Below are positions 33,801-45,131 of a DNA stretch of 64,000 bases, piece by piece. The notes beneath the pieces are model-generated. The model worked only from the letters and a program-made list of their open reading frames with translations. It was not told where the DNA came from and did no database searches. This DNA is from Terfezia claveryi (lineage: Eukaryota > Ascomycota > Pezizomycetes > Pezizales > Pezizaceae). A program made the position numbers and the translations under genes. Position 1 is the stretch's first letter; every line of letters starts with the position of its first letter. The stretch is from contig WHUX01000167.1 of the NCBI GenBank assembly GCA_015179025.1, positions 1-64,000 of the forward strand. The letters run 5' to 3'.

Positions 33801-36631
33801 ACCTAACCGCTATTCACCAGTTAGGAACATTTTACATGAATAGCCAATATTGCATAAATAGAAACTTTCTGGAGAGGAACTGTTGGGATCGGGAGTTGGC
33901 GCTGCAAAGGATGCAAATATTCGAAAATCACTCAAGTTCCATTACCACACCTACGGAGCACTTTATGACTTGATGTTGATAGATTGAGATGATTATCCGG
34001 GCTCTATATCAAAGATCCGGTACATGGAAGCGAACGCACCATTCGCTTGCTTAATCAAACGGCATATTGGGAGCGGCGCGCCATCACAGCTTGCAAGGGT
34101 CAATAATGTGACACTTATCCGGGTCTGCTGTTGTAGTCGAAAATATTCCGGAAGAAACGATAATGGGCCGGAGTACGTTTCAGCAAGAAAACTCAAAACC
34201 TATGGAGAGCCGGAATGTATGTACCCGTCTGGATTTCATTATTGCTCATGTATTTTCTGTAACCTTGCGCAGTCGGCAACAACTAAACCGTACAGCTCCA
34301 GATTATACATAAGAAATGAATATTTCCAACTGGCCCATATCCTAATGCGATAATTCTAACAGGCATCACCGAAATATCATCAAGTGCCGATTCTGCTTAA
34401 CGAGATATATATCTATTGCCATCACTTCGTTCTCCGATAACTACCCCGGTTGTTACTAGCTGATACGCGAAATCTACAATGAAAATATAGCTTGTCTTTA
34501 TTGTGTTACCAACGGCATTCTAAAAACACTGGGCTCCACATTCCTCAAGCAGACACCCCCCTTCTGCATAATATGCAGGGTCTGACTGGTGCGAGACATG
34601 CAGCTGCCTTAGGCATCGGTGAGCCTGACCATAAAAACTCTCTTACAGATATCACCACTCGTGAGGATAGGTACATCTACGTACATACCCCCAGATTCAC
34701 GGTGCTGCAGCAATTGAACTTTCGAATGGCCAATTAGCAAATGGCAGTGAGAGAACATTTGAAAACAAAGGATGAACTGTTGACCTTAATTGACAGCAGG
34801 GTTTCCTATGTTTTGTTATACAGTTAAGCAAATTACAAGGTGCTGCTATTCACGTAGTCTTGCATCCCAAGCTCTCTGAGAGGAGGCCTGCTCTTGTACA
34901 CTACAGCGGTCTCTCTCTAGGTTACCGGTATGCCTACCATACGTGCTAAAGAAGACATGGGAAATGGAAGTACCAATTCGCAGCTGCTCGGGGTGAAAGC
35001 CCTCTAAAACCCTGAGACTATTCAAGCAGAGCAGGCAGTGACGGCGGCTCCAGAGAGGAGGCTCGTATCTCTACAATTTGCTCACCGCCGCATGATTTAT
35101 GAACACTCGTGCCCTGGGGTTTTTATCTAGGTGCGTAATAACTTTCGCCAGAGTACTGTGCATTCACCGAACTCATACACAGAGTACAAGTGTTGTAGTT
35201 CCCAGCCTATGTGACGTACACGATCGCGAGATTGTCCCATGGCCACGTCTATCAACCACGGAGGACAAGTGCAGCGAGTCACGTCTAATGGAATTACCGG
35301 ATTGGGCTTTTCCAGCCCCCTTAGGTGGTTGAATTGAGTGCAAGGAGAGTTTCAGCCACTCTAAGGCGGTCGGTCTGGGGGGCTTTACCTGTCCGTCGGG
35401 AGCTCCTGCCTGTGCGTTGAAGAGCCCTAGAAGATTCGTTAGCCTTCGATGGGCAGCTAATCGTTGGGTACGGAATACGCACAGGTGAATGTCGAATTGG
35501 CCCTAGCTTCCATGTTGACGTGGTGGCTGCAGTGGAGAGAAATGACATGAAGTCGAATTTGCGAGATCCATAGCGATAAGAACTAAGTTCCTGGTTGGCG
35601 TCTATTTAGTTGGGTGGAGGTTTTAGGGGTTTGAGAAGAGGGTACGAGACCATGCTATGTTATGTTTACTCCCGATGGCATATGGAATAACTTGCCCGGT
35701 GTGAGCAGCCGTACGCATAAGCCCACTCACACAACTTACCGTGGGCCGGGGATTAAGTTGCTCCATCATTTCCGATCTCGCTAGGTTTACAGGATAGGTA
35801 TCATACTGAGCAGGAGAGGTAATTTAATTTGCTTCTAGTGTTACGCCTGCAACGCATGGTGTTGTAAGAGCGCAGTGATGGAGGCGACAAACAATTTTTA
35901 TTGATCGTGATGCCCACGAGATCAATATATTGCAAGTAGTGAACATGAAAGTTTGACACACATGGTGGAGATAGGAGTGCTTAATAGATCCTATAGATCT
36001 CTGAACTACTCTAGAGTTGAGTATGGTGGGTCGTTGAGGCTGGTTTCGCCAATTGTGATGGAAGTAGGGATACTTCCCGTAGTTATATGCGTACCTCTGA
36101 AACGTTTGAAGTTTACAGGTGTCGGGTATTGGAGCACGAATGGAGTTAGACTATGCGGGGATTTTACCCTAATGGGTGTGTTCCAGAGTAATGATATGAT
36201 GAATGTTAAACACCTGGAGCGAGAATCGTTACCAGGGCAACTGCTAGAAGCGGGTAAGTTTATCGAGTTTGCCATGTGGATAAGAGCCGCAACATTCCGG
36301 CCACTAGCGTATAAAGCTAGCAACGTCAGAAATGTAGTGCTGGGACTACGACAATGATCCTTTACTTACTTGCTTGTAGCCCTGCTACATGGTTTTGTGG
36401 TGTTGGTTTTTACAATATTAATTGCTTCTGTGAATATAAATAAGAGGTTAGGTACATACTTGGTGCATCTAGCTCGGTGCTGGAGAAACGTTCTTCCGAC
36501 ACACATATGTATGTGCCAGAAGTGACGACGACCCCTACCACGCAACCTTCCTCTCAATCTAATAATATTTTTCTTACAGCTTTCTTCTGTTTCTCAGCAA
36601 TATCACCACAAATCTACCTCCCAACCCCACG
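30885..36631. other. Long gene-free region between divergent PPZ and NAA38
   Basis: 5.7 kb without a supportable gene. Open frames such as 31862-32254, 32807-33115 (minus) and 35953-36357 reach 100-134 codons, but none has a recognisable domain, composition like its neighbours, or clear splice sites. The part next to 30884 should contain the PPZ promoter and 5' UTR (Ser/Thr kinase or phosphatase genes often have long leaders). No SINE core or tRNA was found. Confidence 0.4.
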
Positions 36632-37279
36632 ATGGCCCAGCCCGCCCATCCCCCTCAAGCACCTCACTTCAACCCCCACGACTACCTCCACCCCAACCCC
36701 CACCCATCAAACCCACCATCCGGAATCCCCCGGTACAACATCCCTCCTCCTCCTGCGAATAACTCATTCCTCAATAGCCTCATTCTCCGCACGTTGAAGG
36801 TCACGGCAACAGATGGCCGGTGGTTCGTGGGGGTGTTGAAGTGTACTGATAAGGTACGTTTTTTTTACGTATTCAGTTATATATATATATGTTTTTTTTT
36901 TTTTCTTTGCTTTTCTAATAAGGGTTTGCGTGGTGGGTGGGTTGTGCTTGGGGTGTAGGATAGGAATTTGATCCTGGAGAGGACGCAGGAGTATAGAGCT
37001 GGGAAGGATGAAGGAAGGGGAGCTACTCCATCTGCTTCTACAACGACTACCACGACTACGACGACTACGACGGCGACTACGGAGGGGAGTTTGTTGATGG
37101 AAGGACCGGAGGGGTCGGTGGAGATATCTGCGGGAGGGGAAGTGGGGGAGAGAAATGTGGGCGGGGTGACAAGTAGGTTTTTGGGGTTGGTGGTGGTGCC
37201 GGGGGAGGTTATTGTCAAGGTGGAGGTGGAGGAGAAGAAGGGTGGCTTGGGCAGCTTGGGAGGGGGGGAGATAATTTAG
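36632..37279 (+). CDS. NAA38: LSM-domain NatC auxiliary subunit, NAA38/LSMD1-like
   Basis: Small Sm-fold protein, probably the Mak31/NAA38 subunit of the NatC N-terminal acetyltransferase. Exon 1 is 36632-36853, the intron 36854-36958 (T-rich) and exon 2 36959-37279; phase 0, 180 aa. The N terminus is Pro/His-rich. The Sm1 part reads LRTLKVTATDGRWFVGVLKCTDKDRNLIL in segments, with the family hallmark DGR.. G.L.C.D...N. The Sm2 part reads SRFLGLVVVPGEVIVKVEVEE. Between them lies an insertion of about 55 residues with a run of roughly 12 threonines encoded by mixed AC(N) codons near 37043-37080. Similar insertions occur in fungal LSMD1 proteins. The start is the first ATG after a C-rich leader. 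Confidence 0.8.
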
Positions 37280-37964
37280 GTGGTGGAGCAGCGTTCTGAG
37301 GTTTATGAGTGAGGCGCATATAAATACAGGTGGATGTTTGGTTATATCCCGTTAACTTTTATCACAGATCGAGATATTCGAAAATTAATAAACAGCCGGA
37401 AGTCAGCATTAATGACGAATCCATCTATCATGCATTCGTATCGGATTTCTTTTCCTTTCCCCTTACATATCCAGGCCTCCAGATAGCAGACTAACGCTAT
37501 ACCGAGAAAAAAGCGTGTTTATTTTTCATACACAAAGGAAAAAAAAAACCCAGATACACAAGGAAAAAAAAAAAAAAAAAGCCATTGATAAGAAAAGGAA
37601 AACAGAACCCCGGAAAAGTAGTAAAAGATAACCCAAGCCCCAACCCAAATCGCGGTCCGTTGGGGGTGTTTATGAAGATGGAGTATATGGTTCGGAGGGA
37701 GAGAGAAAGGAGATGTGGGGTGGGGCGAGGTAGATGATTGCAAGAATGTGGAAATAAGAAAAAAACTATGCCCGGAGAAAAGAGCATTTCACATCGTAAA
37801 CTCCCATATGTCTTTTTATGAATCCCGCGCAACACCCGTAGAACGCCAGTGTGTGGTAGGTTAATGTATGCATTGAGAGAGCCTATTCGTGAAATAGCAC
37901 TTTTTTGGGGAAAGGATTTTTATTTCTTTTTTTGTTCTTTCTTTGGTCAGGTGGAGGAGTGCAT
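37280..37964. other. Spacer between NAA38 and RPS11 (convergent)
   Basis: Shared 3' region of two convergent genes, with A-rich tracts at 37540-37585. No gene is seen. Confidence 0.5.
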
Positions 37965-38768
37965 TTAAAACTTGGCGAACGCCTTGTTTCCCTTGCTCTT
38001 CGCAGCGCTAACACGAAGGACGTTGAATCGGACCTGGGTGATATGTCAGCGTTTCGCCCTCCGGGAAGTTTTGTATGCCTCCCCGCCGCCACAGACTAGT
38101 CACGTGGACTATTTCCAATGCAGAATCCACCATTTTAGATCGTGGCTATCTCGCCCTAATTGAATTTCCCAATTTCACCCCCATGGCCCACGTATTCCAC
38201 TCCCGCGCCCAATTCCATCATCAAAGGGATCAAGGGCTTGCCTACAGTCTTGCTCAAAGGCCTGCACTGTCCAACGATAACCTGGTCACCGTCCTCAACA
38301 CGGAAAGCTGGGGAGACGTGGGCAGCCAAGTTGCTGTGTCTCTTCTCGTAACGGTTGTACTTTGGGATGTAGTGGAGGTAATCCCTTCGGATGATGATGG
38401 TACGGTGCATCTTGGTGGAGACCACAGTTCCAGAGAGGATACGGCCACGGATAGAGACGAGACCAGTAAATGGGCACTTCTTGTCTACACCAAACCCCCC
38501 CATACATTAACATCCGAACAACCCGACTGACAGCATTCTTTTTCTTTCTTTATGCTAATGTGTATTTTTATTTCCATTGAAATAACATACCGATATAGGT
38601 TCCCTCAATGGCGGCCTTGGGGGTCTTGAAGCCCAAGCCAACGTCCTTGTACCATCTTCTGCCTCCCTTTCCAACCCTGCGCTTCGCGGGGCGGGTCTTG
38701 CTGGCGAGGAAGATGTGCGGCTGCTTTTGGAAAGCACGCTCAGACTGCACGGTGAGTTCGGTGGCCAT
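37965..38768 (-). CDS. RPS11: 40S ribosomal protein S11 (uS17)
   Basis: Cytosolic small-subunit protein binding 18S rRNA. Exons: 38768-38591, 38484-38246, 38033-37965, in phase, 161 aa as expected. The start [20 protein letters not shown] is the standard fungal one. Then come [66 protein letters not shown] and [12 protein letters not shown]. The last exon gives [19 protein letters not shown]. The second intron uses a GTAGGC donor, which is unusual but needed for the conserved SKT-VRF join. A C-rich leader precedes the start. Confidence 0.95.
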
Positions 38769-39501
38769 TTTGATCGACGGGTGGGTGGTGGTGGTGTCGT
38801 TGGTGAGGGTGGTGGTGGGGGCCGGGGATGCGTTTGTCGTGTCGTGTACGTTGCACGGGGAGGCTGGCGATATGTCTAATTTTTGGGTAGTAGAAATCAG
38901 CGGTGGAAGCGTGCGTTGGGGCTGGTGGGGACTGTAGGGCTTGCCCTTCTGTGGCTGCGACACGTGACTACACTAGTTAGGAAGGCTGGGCTTAGGCTGG
39001 ATTGGGTTTATCAGATTCTACAGGGCGGAAACAAAGAAGAAAGCCTCATCCCCCCTCCCTCCGCAGTCCCCGTCCCCGTCCGTCCGCACCTCCGTCCACC
39101 GTCCACCGTCCACCCCACCTGTCTCTCTCGCATCCCCCCCCAAGCAGACCAACGCAGGGGGTTGATTCTGGGCGATCGGTTTATCGAACACACTCCTCCC
39201 TCTCCGGCACCAAACAATAACGCCAAACGCGAAGTGCACCCCCCCAATCTCGACATCTCGAAACAGTCTGCAGCAGACAGACAGCTGCCGGCAAGCAGAA
39301 TCGGAGTGCCCGACTGGGGACGTGGCTCTCTCTTGTCAATCAACTGCCAAGTGCTACGCAACTGCTCATTCATACACGAAAGCCGCATGCACCTTGCAGG
39401 CACCAACGGCCCGGCACACAGTAAACCCCCCATTTCGCGTTTCTCGCGGCGACAGCAACAAAAAATACTCAGTCCGCTCTGTACTCTCCACTCCCTCAGC
39501 A
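38769..39501. promoter_or_regulatory. Divergent promoter region of RPS11 and SPC7
   Basis: About 730 bp between two divergent starts, so both promoters lie here. The strand leading into RPS11 has long C- and CA-rich stretches (38770-38830), and there is a C-rich tract near 39045-39115. No individual factor site can be named with confidence. Confidence 0.5.
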
Positions 39502-42500
39502 ATGGACGACTGCGGCCCCAGAAAGCCCCGAAAGCCGCGCTCAAAGAGTCTTGGTCCCGGAGGCATCGAAGCCCTCAATGCTCAAAGCCGAGCGGCCGAG
39601 TCATCCTCCTCGTCAAAGGGCAAAAAGCGAAGAGAAAGTGTGAGTCTCTTCAGCCACCTCATCCTCCCTTCAATCCCCACGCTCGAACATTCGACCTGAG
39701 TCATATGCTGCCGTTTGTGTCTGTTAACTTGCACTTCCGTCTTTTCTAGATGGCCCCCACCTCACAAGCTCCCAAAGCCCCAGTAAAATCAATCTTGCTC
39801 CCCACAGTCCCAGTATCTCCAGTCCAGCCCAAGACAGTCGGTAAGCTTACCGCCCGTCGCCGTACATCACTCCTCAACATACATGGCCTCAGCATGCCAC
39901 CGAAACCAAGCAATGACTCTCCTCCCACCGGCTCCGGTAACGACAACACGACCCGCTCCATCCCTGTCCGCACGGAAGAGGAACAAGCCGCTGCTGCGCG
40001 GGCGCGGCAAAAGAAGGAGGTCCTTGCTTCTCGTGCCGAGAGACGCAAATCCCTTGGAAACCGAAGAGTCAGCTTCGCAACTGAGGCAACACTACATACG
40101 TTTGTTGTCGACGACTACCCCGCTACGCCTTCATCTGCAGGCGCACCATCGCGTGACTCGACTCCCGGACAGCCAAGTGAGGGGAGGAGACGGAGCGCTT
40201 CTCAAACCCCGAAGAAAATTGATAGTAGTAGTAGCAGCGATGAGGAAGAGAATGAGGCATTTTCAAGTTCGCCTATTGCGCCGGATGGATTGGGGAGGTT
40301 GGTGGGTCCTGGTGAATTGGAGAATGCAAATGACTCCGATTCATCCAGTAGTGGTGGTGAGGGTGGGAGCTATTTTGAAGATACATTAGGAAGTAAGAAT
40401 AGTGCAAAAGGGAAACGAAAGGATCCGTTTCCGAATTTTGCTCCGCTGGATTTCGATGAGGATGAGGAAATTGCTTTGGCGAAGAAGAAGGATGAGGATA
40501 TCACCATTAGTGCGAAAGGGATGATGAAGAATTTCTTTAAGAAACCAATTAGAGTTATCCATGGGGATATGACGCAGCCGGGCCTTTCGCCACAACAAAC
40601 AGAGCCGGAACCTAAGAAACAAAAGGAAGACGACGAGATTATGAAGCCTAACCCCCCACCGCTGGACCTGGGGAGCGACGGTGAAGGAGAGGCGGATATG
40701 GATATGACGAGACTGGTTGGTGGGTTGATCGTTAAAAGACGAGCGAAGCCACCGGTACAGGACGATGGTGGAGAAGTGACAATGAATCTAAAACGGCCTA
40801 TAGGTGGACTAATTTCCTCTATGCGCAATGCGGCAAAACAGATTCAAAAGCATTTGAAACCTACAGTTTTGTTTGGTGGTAGCGGTAGCGGGGGAGATAC
40901 TGTGGACGATGGGGGGGAGATGACTATGGGTATGACAAGGGCTATCGGGGAGATTGTGGCAAAAGCTTCACCTTCACCACAAGAGGAAAAGGATGAAGAT
41001 GATGGGGAAATGGACATGGATATTACTGTGGCTGTTGGTGGGTTCTTGCCTAATGAACAGCCCCAGCAACAGGAGCAGGACGATTCAGTGCAGTACCCAC
41101 AGCTAGGTTCGGGATGTGGGTTCGATGCCGACGCCGATGGAGATGCTATGGATATGGATATTACAATGGCAGTGGGGGGGTTGAAGAAAGTAATCGAGTA
41201 TCCGTCACTTCCTGAGCCAAAGTCTACTGATGAGGATGGTGATATGCCGATGGAAATGACTGCATCTGTTGGGAGGATCCTCGAGCAACAGAAGAGACAG
41301 ACAAGGGTGCCAGCAGAAGCGGCGTTTGAGAAAGATGATGAACAGACGATGAATCTCACCGTTGCAATTGGGGGGATCAAAAAGGTAGCTGAGCCTAAGG
41401 AAGAGTGGACTACAGATGAGGAAGATGAGAGTATGGATGAGAGCGAGACGATGGACTTTACTGCAGTGGTTGGGGATGGGGTCGTGAAAAACGCAGAGGC
41501 AGCAGCGAGGAAGGAGAGAGGCGGGAAGGGGAGGAGGGGGAGTGCGATGGGGGCGGCGGTATTGATGAGTGGGAAGGATTGGGAAAAGGAACAGGAGGCG
41601 GAGAGACAATTGCAGCTGGAGGCGAACCAAAAAGAGAAAGAGAAGGGTAAGGAGGAGGAGGAGAAAAAGGATGAGGATGGAGACGTGGATATGGACTTCG
41701 ATGAAGATGCGGATATGGGGTTTACGGCGATTATCCCTAGCAGGATTCAGCAGTTACAGAAGGAGCCGGTTAGAGAACTGCTGGTCAAAACGCCGACACC
41801 AAGGAAAACTCCACCAAAAACGAAAACACCACCATCGAAGGAGAAGACGAAGAAAGCTGCTAATTTGCAAGCTACCCCGGTTACCCTGTTCTATAACAGT
41901 AAAGCTGTTGAACCGTTGCTACCCAGTCCTGGGTGGATACCCCCGCTTAAGCCATCGAAGTTTGGTAAGGCGGGGTCAGTGAGTAAGAATAATACTCCGA
42001 CTGAGGGAGCTGCTGCACCGGCAGCCAGTAGTGCGAGACTGGCAGCGTTGAAGGCGAGTCTTGAGAGCCCCATAAAGTCGAAGATACAGGATACAGAGGC
42101 CCTAGCGGCGAAATCAAGTTCTCCTAAGAAGAGGGTTACAAGGTCTGGCAAGGGGAGGTCGAGCTTATCAAAAGATGGAGCAGAGGAATCCGCTACATCG
42201 AGAGTCACCAGGAGTTCGAATGGGAGTGAGGGTGCTCCTGTCACATTTGAGAACACTAGCATACTGAAACAGACGACTCCAAAAGGCATGGCTTTCAAGA
42301 CCGACGCTCTAGAAACCCCACCTCTCGCTGATTGCTACACCACATCTGCACATCGCCGCTTTAGTGCCCTCTCAAATCCGTCCACCCCTAATGCAAAGTC
42401 CCCTAAACGCAGGCTCTCCGGAATCGGTATCGACAAACCAGGTCTTGGATCTCCTGCCCTCGTGGCATCGCTCTCCCAACGTAAGTCGATTGGGGAGAAC

Positions 42501-45131
42501 TCTTCTTTCCGCATGGGCGCGATGGACCCTCGTGAGGCGCTCTTTGAGGCTCTCCGTGCCGCAGCTGAGGAGAAGAGGGAGGAGAGGAGGAAAGCTGATG
42601 AAGCGTATGCGAAGGACAAGAAGAGGTTGGAGAAGGCAAAGGATGAAAGTGTGGATTGGAAATCTAGGATTGAGAGTATGACTCCTAAGAAGGCTGCAGC
42701 TGAGGTGGTGGCGAAGGGGAAACGGAAGAGTGATGCCTTTGAAGATGCTGGGCATGAGGATGGGGGGGGTGGAGTTAAGAGGGATTTGTTTGGGGAGGTG
42801 ACGAGTTCGGAGAACAGAGGTGGGAAGAGGAGGAGTTTGGGCCTGGAAAAGCCGTTGTCTGTGGATCCTGAGCAGAAGAAGCCTGAGGGGAGAAGAACAA
42901 GGAGTAGGACTAGTTTGGAGACTACCGAGAAAGCAGTGAAGGGGAAGAAGGCTGTGGTTATCTCGCCGCAGAAACCTGCTGCCGCCCTGCCACCAGCCCA
43001 ACAGGAGGAAGCAGTGGACGAAGAGGTTCCGAGAATCACGATGACGCAGTTCTTGGAAATTACTGGTATCTCGTTCTTGGATAACATCACACACACGAAA
43101 CGTCGACAAACTCTTGCTGGCGGTGCACGAAAAATTCTCCGCGTTGGTCCCTCTGCGTTGTTCAGGAAGAAAAATAAGGATGGATCTTCTGCGCCTGAAC
43201 CACCTGCCTCGATCTTCAGCAATGGCGATTTCGACGAGGAGCCGAGCCTAGGCGAATGGATTATCGCGGGAGCAGCGACTGCAGCGGTATACCAACTTTT
43301 CTGGTTAACATGCACCCAGCTCAAGCAATACATTGCCAAAGGCAAAATCGAGATGAAGGGGATCGAGAAAGGGATCAATGCAAATAATCCCGAGATGTTT
43401 AAGGAATATATGAACGCGCCGGCCGATCTCAAGTTGATTATGGATAGTCAGTTTAAGAGTATCAAGACGCACTCGAGGATGCTCGCGAAGAAGGATTGGT
43501 ATTATTGGAGAGCGGGCCAGTTGTTGAAACTAAACGAGCTGCTGGGGGGGAATTTGGAGGGGCTGAAGAAGGATGAGGAGGTTATTAAGAGGCAGGGGGA
43601 GATAATGGAGGGGGTGCTTCCCCGGGCGCTAAAGGCGAGGGGAGATATGAAGAGGAGGTTGGAAGGGTTGATTGAACGGAGACGGGAGGTGGAGGGTTGT
43701 GATCAGCAGAAATTAGAGGAGGCAAGGAGAAGGTTGGTGGAGCTGAGGGAGGAGGTGGAGAGGATGAAGGTCGAGAGAGAGCAGAAGAGGAAGGAGGCGT
43801 GGGAATATGAAAAGGGAGTAGAGGAGAGAAAGGGGAGGAGGGAGTGGTTGAGGGAGGAAATTGAAAAGGCGGAGAGGGTGAGAGAGATGAATAGGGGGTT
43901 TGGAGAGGATGAAGTTTGGGATTTGAGGAGTAAGGTCCGCAAGATGGAGGAGAAGTACAGATGGTCGATTGTTTCTGTGGAGAATGGATCAGTCCTGTCG
44001 ATGTCTTATAGGGGACAGCTTCTCGTCGTTTTTGACGCGGCGGGGAATAGAAAGGCGGCTCAACAATCGCCGACGGTTAGCTTTATCGGCCCGAAACAGG
44101 AGGCAACCTTGAATACGCAGTATCCACCTTTGAAGTTGAAGACATCTGCTCCTACCCTTGTGGAGCAGGCATATTTCTTGCAGATCTTACAGGGTAAGTT
44201 ATCTTCCATGACGACGTCTACCCCTCAGGAATTGGTCAGGTTCGTTTCGAGATTCTGGGATGCAACGAGTGCTATCGTTGCGCAGATATCTCAGGTCAGA
44301 TGTCGATGGATCACGACTTGCTCTTACCAACCCCCCTCCTCCGAGGGGAAAGAGAATGACACTACTACCACCATAGCCCAGCTCCTAAAAGTCTCAGTCA
44401 AAATCATCCTCCCCCCGGAAAAAGCAAAAGTCCTCGTTGGATTCACCGTCAACGGCGCTCTCCTACCTGGGCGAGAAGACCTTGATGACCAAGAGCGATT
44501 CAGGGATATAGTTGAGGTTTCAGCGAGGGTGGTGTACAGCTTGGGCGGGAAAAAGGTCTCGGAGGCGGTGGGGAGAGGGGAGTTGAAGGGGAATATGCTG
44601 GGGGTGAGTGTGATGGGGGAGGCGGGGGGGTGGGTGGATGCGGTGGAAGATGTGGTAGGGAGGTGCTTTGTCGGGGTTAGGGGAAAAAAGAAGGAGGAGA
44701 GGAAGGAGGAAAGGAAGGAAGAACGGAAGGAAGGGGGTAGTGAGCGGGTGGTTGGGGCGGAAGGGGGAAGGTGGAGGGTAACAAGGAGTACGCCTAAACG
44801 CGCTGCGAAGGGGGAGAAGGCGCCAGGGAAGAAGATTCCAGTTAGGAAGCCTGCGTTTGGGGGGGATGGGAACGATGAGGATAAGGAGAAGGAGAAAGAG
44901 GGGGAGAAGACGTTGGAGGATAAGCCACAACCAGTCCATGTTACTAGGGCGGCGGTGAAGCAGAGTGGGATTCCGCTCGCGGCGGAGAGGAAATTGAATG
45001 GTGCGGGGTTGGGGTTTGGCGCGGAGAAGGACAAGGAGAAGATCGCGTTTGAAGGAGTGTCGAATCCATTTGGGACGGGGAAGAGGGGGATTCCGGTGCC
45101 GACGAAAATGGGAGGTGGGGAGGAGAGGTAG
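39502..45131 (+). CDS. SPC7: Outer kinetochore scaffold Spc7/Spc105/KNL1
   Basis: KNL1 subunit of the KMN network, which recruits PP1 and the Bub checkpoint proteins. Exon 1 is 39502-39639, the intron 39640-39749, exon 2 39750-45131; phase 0, about 1839 aa. Near the N terminus are KSILLP (like the PP1-docking SILK motif) and NRRVSFATEATLHTF (PP1-docking RVSF). Between about residues 355 and 700 lie MELT-like repeats: MDMTRLVGG, MGMTRAIG, MDITVAVGG, MDITMAVGG, MEMTASVG, MNLTVAIGG, MDFTAVVG, MGFTAIIP. A basic, disordered middle follows, then the Spc7 domain (ITMTQFLEITGISFLDN), a long coiled coil (43560-43960) and a C-terminal RWD-type region. The tail is Lys/Glu-rich with EERKEERKEERKE. Conserved motifs in the right order make this very secure. 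Confidence 0.92.

Noticed and set aside
35953..36357. 134-codon open frame
   Set aside because: No recognisable motif, open on both strands over the same region, and no splice or domain support.
42335..43432. Long minus-strand open frames (up to 365 codons) within SPC7
   Set aside because: They arise from low-complexity, Glu/Lys-rich coding on the plus strand and show Ser/Phe/Leu-rich junk composition.
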